Source: an uncultured Lachnospiraceae bacterium
GTDB taxonomy: Bacteria > Bacillota > Clostridia > Lachnospirales > Lachnospiraceae
NCBI GenBank assembly: GCA_910585765.1
Contig: CAJUES010000085.1
Location: 1-11,420 of the forward strand
Length of the DNA stretch: 11,420 nucleotides
Direction of reading: 5' to 3'
Part shown: positions 5,986 through 11,420 of the stretch, in pieces
How the letters are laid out: each line of letters begins with the position of its first letter
Position numbering within the stretch: the stretch's first letter is position 1
The notes under the pieces: model-generated
What the model saw: only the letters and a program-made list of their open reading frames with translations
The model's database searches: none
Told to the model about the DNA's origin: nothing
Program-made: the position numbers and the translations under genes

Positions 5986-7233
5986 TTATTCGTGCCGCAG
6001 CGCCTCGATCGGGCTGAGTTTCGCCGCTTTCCTGGCCGGATAGATCCCAAAAAAGATTCCGATGAGTGAGGAAAATCCTGTCGCGGCAAGGACGACTTTG
6101 GGGTCGATCACTGCCTCCATGCCGCTCATACCCATACTCGACGCGATGCCGCAGATCCCCTTTGCGCCCAGAACGCCCAACACGATCCCGACAAAACCTC
6201 CGATCAGGGTAATGATGACTGCCTCCATCAAAAATTGAAATAGTATCGAACCCGTCTTTGCCCCCAGCGCTTTCCTGATGCCGATCTCCTTAGTCCGCTC
6301 CGTCACGGAAACCAGCATGATGTTCATGACGCCGATACCGCCGACGATCAGCGCGATGCCCGCCACGAGCATGATAAATATCGTCACATAATTCAAGATA
6401 TCACTGATCATCCCCACCTGGCTTGCCATGTCGTACGCCTGGATGTACTCTTTTCCGCGCACGTTATATCTCGCTTCGAGCAGGGATTTCACCTGCTTTG
6501 AGATCTCCGTGACGTACTCCGAGGAATCCGCGAACACGAAAAAGGAAGAAAACTCATCCGTGTAATATCCGTACAGATCCTCCAGTGTCGTGAGCGGGAT
6601 CTCCATTGACACATCAGCACTTGATCCTGTCGTCATCTGCTTAGCGATGGAGTCATTGTCCATTCTCACGCCGACAATCGTGTAGTCCTCCGTGATCCCC
6701 CACATGCTCATGCTGAGCTCCAGCCCGACCACATCCGTGGAGCCGAAGAGTTTTTTCGCACCGCGCTCATTGATGACACACACCTTCGCCGAACTCTGTG
6801 CTTCGCTTTTATTGAAATAACGGCCTCGCATGATCGGCGAATTGTCATAGTAGAACAGGGACTCATTGCCAAACATCGTCGACACGGAAAAGGTCCCCTT
6901 GGTGCTCTGGGCGGTCGCCTGCACGCCGAAAGACCACACGTCAGTCGCTCCTTTTACATGCGGAACCTTCTCGCAGATCATGTCAAGGTCATCGTTGGTG
7001 AACAGGATCGAATCCGCCTCATCCCCCGGCACATCCGCGTAAATCTGTACATATCCACCAACCAGTTCGTCAAGCTGTCCGCTGATCCCGACCTTGAATC
7101 CGTTTCCCGCAGACACGATCAGTATGACGGAGGAAATGCCGATAATGATCCCTAACATTGTCAGGAAAGAACGCCCCTTGTTGCCGCGGATGTTCATCAG
7201 GGCTATCTTGATATATTCTATGATCCTAGCCAT
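5986..7233 (-). CDS. ABC exporter permease, FtsX/MacB type
   Basis: This is the membrane subunit of a type VII (MacB-like) ABC transporter, in the group that includes B. subtilis YknZ. From the ATG at 7233 it is 415 aa. TM1 lies at about 24-42 after a basic cytoplasmic start (NIRGNKGRS). A large extracytoplasmic MacB-type domain spans about 43-265. Three C-terminal helices lie near 275-305, 334-357 and 382-404. The conserved cytoplasmic segment VTERTKEIGIRKALGAK (about 310-326) contacts the ATPase. The C-terminal PARKAAKLSPIEALRHE is the family signature. An ATG at 7245 directly abuts the GGAGG with no spacing, so the ATG at 7233 (spacing 12) is preferred. The gene overlaps the adaptor gene by 8 nt. 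The substrate is not evident. Antimicrobial peptides or toxins are typical for relatives. Confidence 0.94.
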   Translation of the reverse strand: MARIIEYIKIALMNIRGNKGRSFLTMLGIIIGISSVILIVSAGNGFKVGISGQLDELVGGYVQIYADVPGDEADSILFTNDDLDMICEKVPHVKGATDVWSFGVQATAQSTKGTFSVSTMFGNESLFYYDNSPIMRGRYFNKSEAQSSAKVCVINERGAKKLFGSTDVVGLELSMSMWGITEDYTIVGVRMDNDSIAKQMTTGSSADVSMEIPLTTLEDLYGYYTDEFSSFFVFADSSEYVTEISKQVKSLLEARYNVRGKEYIQAYDMASQVGMISDILNYVTIFIMLVAGIALIVGGIGVMNIMLVSVTERTKEIGIRKALGAKTGSILFQFLMEAVIITLIGGFVGIVLGVLGAKGICGIASSMGMSGMEAVIDPKVVLAATGFSSLIGIFFGIYPARKAAKLSPIEALRHE

Positions 7234-8890
7234 TGTCCGTTCCATCCTCCGTATTCTGCTGCGGCTCTGCTGCCTCCTCCGTGTCCTCCTGGACTGTGCT
7301 GCTCTCAGCGCTCTCCGCCTGCTGCGCGCCGTTCTCTTCTGACGGCACTGTGTCCGATACTTCTGTCATATCCGTCACCGGCATTCCCGACGCCGGAACC
7401 GCTGTCACCAGCATTCCCTCATCCAGCCCGATTCCATAAACAGATGTTGTGACTATTTCCTGATCTTCGTTTATCCCGTCTATGATCTGAATGAACGATT
7501 CCGAAGATATCCCTGTTGTCACGTATCTCTTGGTCAGAATGCCATTGTCGATCACATAGCAGAACTGTCCCTGGCTGTCAACGTTGACCGCCTCCACGGG
7601 CACCTGCAGAACGCCTTTTTCACTTGCTGTGAGGATCTTCAGCTTCGCGTCTATGCCAAGGAAGATGTTTTCGTCCGAATTGTCAATATGTACTCTGACC
7701 GCAACCATCGGTGTCCCTGAGGAATTCGCCTCCGCAACATGGTTGATCTTCGACACGGTCCCTGTGTAGTCCTTTCCCGATATCGTGATCTCCGCCGGCT
7801 GTCCCAATGCCAGCGTCTCCAACGCATACTTGGAAGCCTGGAACTCCACGCAGACATCATCTATACTCTCGAGCACCATCAGCTGCGCACCCTCCTGCAC
7901 AGAAGCGCCCTCCACCACATTCAGGTCGGAAATGACGCCGTTAAATCCTGCCACAACGCCGTTCAAGGCAGCTTCGTACTTCTTCTCGGCATCCGCGCTC
8001 TCGAGCTGTGACTTCGTTTTGTTGAGCTCGTACCCGGCAAGCTTGTTGCCGTTCACAACTGCCGACTCCGCACTTGCCTTGACGCTTTTTGCCTCCGAAA
8101 GACGCGCTTCATAATCCGCAAGATCCTTTTTTGCCTGTGTGAGCAGATCCTCCCAGCCATAATCGGTCTTGTAGTCAGAGAGCAGCCCCAGCTCATCGTT
8201 GAGCTGGTTCAGCTCCATCTGCTTCTCCATTTTCTTGCGGGCGAGCATTTCGACATCGGTCTCTTCTGTCGGGAACTGCATTGCAAGATCATAATTGTTC
8301 ATTTCTTTTTCGATACTGTATTTCTTTGCATACAGATCTGATTTTTTCAGTGCTGTCACATCCGTGATGCCGTTGGTCAGATCGTCTATGTACTTCTCGT
8401 AATTATCGATCCACGCCTCGCACTCTGCGATCTCGGCTTCCGCCTGCGCGAGCTTCGTCCTCTGTTCGTTGTTGTACTGCACATTGGAGTTGTAGTCGGC
8501 TGAGCTGATCTTTTCCGCCAGCTCGGTCTGCTGCTTTGCATAAGCCACTGCGTCCTCGTCGAAACACAGGAGCACATCCCCCGCCTTTACGACATCGCCC
8601 TTGCTCGCCTCAATGCCCTCGACCTTTGCACTGGCAGGTGCAAAAAAGGTCACTGATTCCTCCGCGATCACCTTTCCGCTCACACTGAGCACGGTATCGA
8701 TGTCACCTGTCGAAACCTGATCCGTATAGACGGGAATGGCCGCGGGTGCATCACTGGAAAAAGCCTTTACGCCGATCAGCGCCGCAAGCACGAGCACTAC
8801 GGGAATAATGATCTTCAACCGTTTCTTCCTGCGCCTGTGTGTCTTCTTCACCCCTTCTGCACTTTGCACTTTTGTCTCCCCTTTACTCAT
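7226..8890 (-). CDS. Membrane-fusion/periplasmic-adaptor-like subunit of an ABC exporter (YknX/MacA type)
   Basis: The product is 554 aa, longer than MacA or YknX relatives (about 370-400). The N-terminus is very basic (KKTHRRRKKRLK, 15-26), then one TM helix at about 26-44, so the protein is anchored and otherwise outside the cell. The first half of a lipoyl-like domain (about 68-112) is followed by a long charged helical stretch (about 113-315), probably a coiled-coil hairpin. The second lipoyl half (GVVAGFNGVISDLNVVEGAS, about 321-340) follows, then a beta-barrel (about 353-425) and a membrane-proximal domain (about 430-500). The last 50 or so residues are a low-complexity tail rich in E, S, T, Q and D, likely disordered. 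GGAGG lies 9 nt before the ATG, and the gene overlaps the ATPase stop by 8 nt. It should couple the permease to an exit path across the thick wall. Confidence 0.93.
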   Translation of the reverse strand: MSKGETKVQSAEGVKKTHRRRKKRLKIIIPVVLVLAALIGVKAFSSDAPAAIPVYTDQVSTGDIDTVLSVSGKVIAEESVTFFAPASAKVEGIEASKGDVVKAGDVLLCFDEDAVAYAKQQTELAEKISSADYNSNVQYNNEQRTKLAQAEAEIAECEAWIDNYEKYIDDLTNGITDVTALKKSDLYAKKYSIEKEMNNYDLAMQFPTEETDVEMLARKKMEKQMELNQLNDELGLLSDYKTDYGWEDLLTQAKKDLADYEARLSEAKSVKASAESAVVNGNKLAGYELNKTKSQLESADAEKKYEAALNGVVAGFNGVISDLNVVEGASVQEGAQLMVLESIDDVCVEFQASKYALETLALGQPAEITISGKDYTGTVSKINHVAEANSSGTPMVAVRVHIDNSDENIFLGIDAKLKILTASEKGVLQVPVEAVNVDSQGQFCYVIDNGILTKRYVTTGISSESFIQIIDGINEDQEIVTTSVYGIGLDEGMLVTAVPASGMPVTDMTEVSDTVPSEENGAQQAESAESSTVQEDTEEAAEPQQNTEDGTDNG

Positions 8891-9683
8891 TCTTTTCGTC
8901 CTCCATTCCTTTTTCCTGATTTATTGCCAGATCATGACTGAGCATCCGATCCTGTCTTGTGTCCGATACAATCTTCCCGTCACGTATCTTGATCACTCTG
9001 TCCGCCTGCTCTGCGATCTCGTTGTCATGTGTGATCAGGATCACCGTCCTGCCTTCGCTGTGAAGCTCCCGCAGGATCTGCAGGATCTCCATCGTCGAAT
9101 TGGAATCCAGATTACCGGTCGGCTCATCGGCGAGTATGATGGGGGGTGCCTGCGCGATGGCTCTCGCGATCGCTACCCGCTGCTGCTGGCCGCCCGACAT
9201 CTGCGCCGGTTTGTGATCGAGCCTGTGTGACAGCCCCACTTTCTCAAGCGCCCTCAACGCCAGCTCTTCCCTCTCTTTTTTGCCGACGCCCCTGTAGATC
9301 AGCGGCAGCGTAACGTTCTCCACCGCCGTGAGATTCTGTATCAGATTAAACCCCTGAAAAATGAATCCGATCTCTCTGTTTCTGACATCGGACAGCTCAT
9401 TGTCATCCATATCGGACACATCTATGCCATGCAGCAGATACGTGCCTGTGGTTGGCACATCGAGACACCCGAGCATGTTCATGAGTGTCGATTTGCCGGA
9501 ACCGGAATGCCCGATGATCGCCACAAACTCCCTCTCACAGATGGTCAGATCCACCCCGTCGAGTGCATGCACCTCATTCTCTCCGGGATTGTATATCTTT
9601 CTCATATCCTCTATCTGTATCAAAACTTTTTCTGATTCTTTTTCCAATGCTTCTGATCTTTCTAAAACTTTATCTGATCCCAT
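8883..9683 (-). CDS. ABC exporter ATPase subunit (MacB/LolD/YknY type)
   Basis: This cytoplasmic nucleotide-binding subunit is 266 aa. Motifs in order are: Walker A GHSGSGKST (58-66); Q-loop FIFQGFNL (Q110); ABC signature MSGGQQQR (162-169); Walker B ILADEP (183-188) with catalytic E187; D-loop GNLDS (190-194); and H-loop THD (H219). The AVENV-LPL segment after the Q-loop is typical of the LolD/MacB subfamily. The N-terminus is about 20 residues longer than usual and charged (ERSEALEKESEK). The C-terminus carries about 25 extra charged residues after IKIRDGKI. A stop codon lies in frame just before the ATG at 9683, and GGGGA stands 8 nt upstream, so this start is well bounded. It is the first gene of the three-gene exporter operon. 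Confidence 0.96.
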   Translation of the reverse strand: MGSDKVLERSEALEKESEKVLIQIEDMRKIYNPGENEVHALDGVDLTICEREFVAIIGHSGSGKSTLMNMLGCLDVPTTGTYLLHGIDVSDMDDNELSDVRNREIGFIFQGFNLIQNLTAVENVTLPLIYRGVGKKEREELALRALEKVGLSHRLDHKPAQMSGGQQQRVAIARAIAQAPPIILADEPTGNLDSNSTMEILQILRELHSEGRTVILITHDNEIAEQADRVIKIRDGKIVSDTRQDRMLSHDLAINQEKGMEDEKNE

Positions 9684-9873
9684 CTTTCATTTCCCCGCTC
9701 CCCTGTCATCTGTTTATCTCGCTCTGCCGTCCGCAGACTCCCCGTCCCGCTCTTGTCCTGTTACAGGCATCAAGCCAACCACTATGCTTTCTCACGGACT
9801 TCGCAGCGTAGTGCAAAGTCCTGGACTGAACTGTTGCCTTGTCCGGACAGCCTGTTCCCGATCCCCTTAAACA
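9684..9873 (-). other. About 190-nt structured leader of the exporter operon
   Basis: This is the region between the predicted transcription start and the ATPase ATG. It is much more G/C-rich than the A/T-rich DNA upstream. It contains a perfect 10-base palindrome TGTCCGGACA (9840-9849), a 9-bp hairpin (9796-9821) and the short dyad CCTGTTACAGG (9757-9767). No stem followed by a U run is obvious, so it is not a simple terminator leader. The function is unknown. Together with 9909-10063, it accounts for the gene-free stretch between the ATPase gene and ribU. Confidence 0.5.
9796..9821 (-). other. 9-bp hairpin in the exporter leader
   Basis: On the minus strand GGACTTTGC (9813-9821) pairs with GCGAAGTCC (9796-9804), with one G-U pair, around the 8-nt loop ACTACGCT. 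It lies about 50 to 80 nt into the predicted transcript. Confidence 0.5.
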
Positions 9874-9879
9874 TTTCAT

Positions 9880-9908
9880 ACTATAGCACTATTGGCTAAT
9901 TTTGTCTT
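9880..9908 (-). promoter_or_regulatory. Promoter of the ABC exporter operon
   Basis: On the minus strand there is AAGACA (9903-9908), a 17-base spacer, then TATAGT (9880-9885), with a TGC extended -10 (TGCTATAGT). The -35 matches only at GACA, so the promoter may need an activator. The DNA directly upstream carries phased A/T repeats. The predicted start is near 9873. Confidence 0.65.
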
Positions 9909-9936
9909 TAATTTTTTCTTAATTTTAGATTAATTT
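9908..9936 (-). repeat. Three AAATTAA direct repeats at 11-bp spacing next to the -35
   Basis: On the plus strand TTAATTT begins at 9908, 9919 and 9930, exactly 11 bp apart. A weaker copy CTAATTT begins at 9896. Relative to the predicted start near 9873, the three copies cover about -36 to -64, a usual position for an activator. Tandem repeats one helical turn apart are how OmpR/PhoB-family response regulators typically bind. The surrounding DNA is A/T-rich, so chance is possible. Confidence 0.45.
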
Positions 9937-10063
9937 ACAGTCTTTAAAAATTGTATTAAAACAGCTTTGCATTTATGTATTTTTTATAAAATAACATTAA
10001 CCAAACTATAACTTTTTGTCAAACAAAATCTAAAATGGACTTCCTCTGCACGGGACTGTACGT
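9937..10063. other. A/T-rich intergenic DNA between ribU and the exporter operon
   Basis: No gene, RNA or clear repeat is seen here. A minus-strand TTGACA at 10017-10022 lacks a convincing -10 at 16-18 bases. The stretch is strongly A/T-rich up to about 10035 and may act as an upstream promoter element or help nucleoid proteins bind. Confidence 0.4.
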
Positions 10064-10102
10064 AAAAAGACACCCTGCTTTTTACCAAGCCAGGGTGTCT
10101 TT
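10064..10102 (-). terminator. Intrinsic terminator after ribU
   Basis: On the minus strand AAAGACACCCTG (10091-10102) pairs perfectly with CAGGGTGTCTTT (10066-10077) and is followed by a T run (TTTTT, 10064-10068, partly within the stem). It begins about 18 nt after the ribU stop codon and separates ribU from the exporter operon. Confidence 0.9.
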
Positions 10103-10120
10103 GACAGTGCCATATGAATT

Positions 10121-10891
10121 TCAGGCGCCTTCTGTTTGTCTGTTTTTGGCAGTGTTGCCTGTATTGTCGTAAGCCGCCTTGAGAATCGGGCTCAACGGCT
10201 TATACAGAAGGAACGTCAGGAGCGAAACGCCCGAACCTTTTAAGAGATTCAGCGGAGCCACACAAAATGCAACGAACGTAAATACGTTTGTAATGTTGGA
10301 ATTGATCTCTGTACCCATTCCGATGATCGCTTCGAGAGGCATGCCAAACATCACCGCAAAAGTCGGAAGCAGATAAACTGCATTGAAAAGTGTTCCGAAT
10401 ATTGTCATGCAAAGTGTTCCCACTGCACTCCCAACGATCGCTGTCGTCTTTCTCTTCCTCACATGGTAAATCAATGTCGCCGGCAAGATCATGGAGCATC
10501 CTACACAAAAGTTTGCAAGCTCACCGACAAACGCCGTCGATGTCGGTTTCAATAACAACTTGATGATGATCTTTATAAATTCTGTGAGGATACCAGCTAC
10601 AGGCCCAAACGCAAAGCCGCAGAGCAGCACCGGGAGCTCGCTGGCGTCAATTCCGTAAAAAGGCGGGGCAAACGGTACTGGAAATTCAAATATCATCAGG
10701 ACACCTGCGATCGCGGAAAACATACCGATCATCGCCGTCTTCCTCGCTGTCAGGATCCTGCCCTGCTCGTTGTTGTGCCTTGCAATGAGTTTCTCTGCGA
10801 TCACCGCCACAAGCACTAACGCTGCCACAATACCCACAAATTCCAACACAAATGTGAGGTTTTCAATAATGTTCGTAAAAAATTGATTCAT
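10121..10891 (-). CDS. ribU: ECF-type riboflavin transporter substrate-binding subunit (RibU)
   Basis: This S-component binds riboflavin in the membrane and works with the shared EcfA, EcfA' and EcfT module, which is not in this window. From the ATG at 10891 it is 256 aa with AGGAG 10 nt upstream. The frame is open to 10993, but that would run into the riboswitch terminator. Hydrophobic helices lie at about 12-34, 52-70, 86-112, 118-142, 148-178 and 195-222. The segment GIDASELPVLLCGFAFGPVAG (about 80-100) with ELP and GP-AG matches the RibU/YpaA-type S-component pattern. The N-terminal helix (12-34) followed by a basic linker looks additional to the core of about 190-200 aa. The FMN riboswitch upstream strongly supports a riboflavin role. 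Confidence 0.92.
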   Translation of the reverse strand: MNQFFTNIIENLTFVLEFVGIVAALVLVAVIAEKLIARHNNEQGRILTARKTAMIGMFSAIAGVLMIFEFPVPFAPPFYGIDASELPVLLCGFAFGPVAGILTEFIKIIIKLLLKPTSTAFVGELANFCVGCSMILPATLIYHVRKRKTTAIVGSAVGTLCMTIFGTLFNAVYLLPTFAVMFGMPLEAIIGMGTEINSNITNVFTFVAFCVAPLNLLKGSGVSLLTFLLYKPLSPILKAAYDNTGNTAKNRQTEGA

Positions 10892-10901
10892 CGCTTTCAA
10901 T

Positions 10902-10936
10902 CTCCTTTTTTGCTGTGTTTCTTCTGAGGAGGTGAT
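10902..10936 (-). promoter_or_regulatory. Possible anti-Shine-Dalgarno element in the ribU leader
   Basis: The minus strand at 10927-10936 reads ATCACCTCCT, identical to the conserved 3' end of bacterial 16S rRNA. Its CTCCT can pair with the ribU ribosome site AGGAG (10902-10906) across a 20-nt loop. It lies downstream of the terminator, so it would act only on readthrough transcripts. The pairing is only 5 bp, and its role is inferred. Confidence 0.35.
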
Positions 10937-10991
10937 ATGAAGTATTGCCGTGTACAGCCCCTTGCGGCACATTTTCCTGCGCCAGGACACC

Positions 10992-11045
10992 AAAAAACCC
11001 CGAATGTCTCCAGAGCGTGTTTGAAAAATGCTCTGACGTTCGGGG
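10992..11045 (-). terminator. Riboswitch-controlled intrinsic terminator
   Basis: On the minus strand CCCCGAA (11039-11045) pairs with TTCGGGG (10998-11004). Inner GTC/GAC and AGAGC/GCTCT pairs close a loop of about 13 nt. The stem is followed by TTTTTT (10992-10997). It lies between the FMN aptamer and ribU, where an OFF switch needs it. Confidence 0.9.
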
Positions 11046-11111
11046 TATCGCTACACAACATATCGCTCTTCGCATTTATGCTTATGCATCACATATCTGC
11101 AAAGAATCTGC

Positions 11112-11250
11112 ATCTTCTCTCATCCAGACTTTACTGTCGGTTATGGAATCACACCATATCAGCCACTTTGCCCCTGCACTGCGTGCATTGGCGCGAAAAG
11201 CGGGTCGCGGACTTTACCGCCGGTAGGGAATTTCACCCTGCCCCGAAGAT
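11112..11250 (-). ncRNA. FMN riboswitch (RFN element)
   Basis: Read on the minus strand, the aptamer opens with ATCTTCGGGGCAGGGTGAAA and continues with TTCCCTACCGGCGGTAAAG and TCCGCGACCCGC. After a variable arm it has GGCTGATATGGTGTGATTCC, ATAACCGACAGTAAAGTCTG and GATGAGAGAAGAT. These are the conserved RFN blocks. P1 is formed by ATCTTC (11245-11250) and GAAGAT (11112-11117). FMN binding is expected to favour the downstream terminator and switch ribU off. Confidence 0.97.
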
Positions 11251-11273
11251 TTGTTATTTTGTTTACGTGATTA

Positions 11274-11302
11274 AATATAGCACGAAAATGGCGGGAAATC
11301 AA
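11274..11302 (-). promoter_or_regulatory. Promoter of the FMN riboswitch-ribU transcript
   Basis: On the minus strand there is TTGATT (11297-11302), a 17-base spacer, then TATATT (11274-11279), with a TGC extended -10. The predicted start near 11267 lies about 17 nt before the aptamer P1. Confidence 0.8.
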
Positions 11303-11420
11303 GGGTTTTTCAGCATTTTTTGAAAGTTGTGGTATCGGTTCGTTACTGTTCACGGGTCGGCTTGGCATAAAGAATTCTGTTATCATACAGGAACAGGAGA
11401 TGGTTTTCCATGTATTGTTC
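11303..11420 (+). other. Upstream region of a possible divergent gene at the right edge
   Basis: On the plus strand AGGAG (11395-11399) lies 10 nt before ATG at 11410, with TAT TGT following to the window edge. A -10-like TATCAT (11381-11386) inside the dyad CTGTTATCATACAG lacks a matching -35. A divergent gene beginning M-Y-C may start here, but only three codons are visible. Confidence 0.2.

Noticed and set aside
9714..9770. 18-codon open frame (MPVTGQERDG...) in the exporter leader as a possible leader peptide
   Set aside because: No ribosome site precedes it. There are no runs of regulatory codons and no terminator/antiterminator pair to couple to.
9994..10022. TTGACA as a further minus-strand promoter in the A/T-rich gap
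   Set aside because: At 16-18 base spacing only TAATGT-like sequence is present, a poor -10. The extended -10 promoter at 9880-9908 is a better candidate.
10892..10993. N-terminal extension of ribU to an ATG-like start at 10993
   Set aside because: It would begin at the riboswitch terminator. A good ribosome site precedes the ATG at 10891, and the extension is hydrophilic and unlike the family.
10937..11323. 128-aa plus-strand open frame with a perfect ribosome site
   Set aside because: It runs antisense through the riboswitch terminator and aptamer. Its ribosome site is the complement of the anti-Shine-Dalgarno copy, and the translation has no recognisable domain.
11159..11386. 75-aa minus-strand open frame over the riboswitch
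   Set aside because: It covers the ribU promoter and conserved aptamer bases, so the sequence is constrained by RNA structure rather than coding.
1..11420. CRISPR array, insertion sequence, phage or toxin-antitoxin genes
   Set aside because: No repeated spacers, transposase, integrase or paired small toxin genes are seen. All confident genes are housekeeping, transport or vitamin uptake.

Overview
The window reads as chromosome of a Gram-positive, low-to-mid GC Clostridia member, most likely Lachnospiraceae (Clostridium cluster XIVa). This is inferred from the gene families, strong AGGAGG-type ribosome binding sites, sigma-A promoters with extended -10 (TGn) elements, an FMN riboswitch upstream of a RibU-type transporter, and a YknXYZ/MacAB-like exporter with no outer-membrane partner. 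All confident genes lie on the minus strand, so transcription runs from right to left.

Right end (about 11300 to 10064): a promoter drives a leader with a complete FMN riboswitch (11112-11250) and an intrinsic terminator (10992-11045). These precede ribU, the substrate-binding membrane subunit of an ECF riboflavin transporter. A strong terminator (10064-10102) ends this single-gene unit.

Middle (about 9936 to 5986): a three-gene ABC exporter operon (ATPase, membrane-fusion/adaptor protein, FtsX/MacB-type permease) with overlapping gene ends. Its promoter has a weak -35 that abuts three AATTAA direct repeats at exactly 11-bp spacing, which resembles an OmpR/PhoB-family response-regulator box. 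A structured leader of about 190 nt follows. No strong terminator follows the permease.

Left half (about 5948 to 282): a housekeeping operon with the order YcxB-like membrane protein, tsaE, tsaB, rimI, rnz, a membrane-anchored protein of unknown function, tsaD, ispD. TsaE, TsaB and TsaD are the bacterial threonylcarbamoyl transfer complex that makes t6A37 in tRNA. RimI acetylates ribosomal protein S18. RNase Z matures tRNA 3' ends. IspD belongs to the MEP isoprenoid pathway. The operon runs toward a tRNA-Ser(UGA) gene cut by the left edge, which has two consensus promoters of its own.

I see no clearly new multi-gene system. The observations most worth a second look are: an apparent non-AUG (AUA or AUU) start of rnz behind a perfect Shine-Dalgarno; the 11-bp phased repeats and long leader of the exporter operon; a 10-nt copy of the 16S rRNA anti-Shine-Dalgarno sequence in the ribU leader; and an exact 7-nt match between the FMN aptamer's 5' strand and the terminator's 3' arm.
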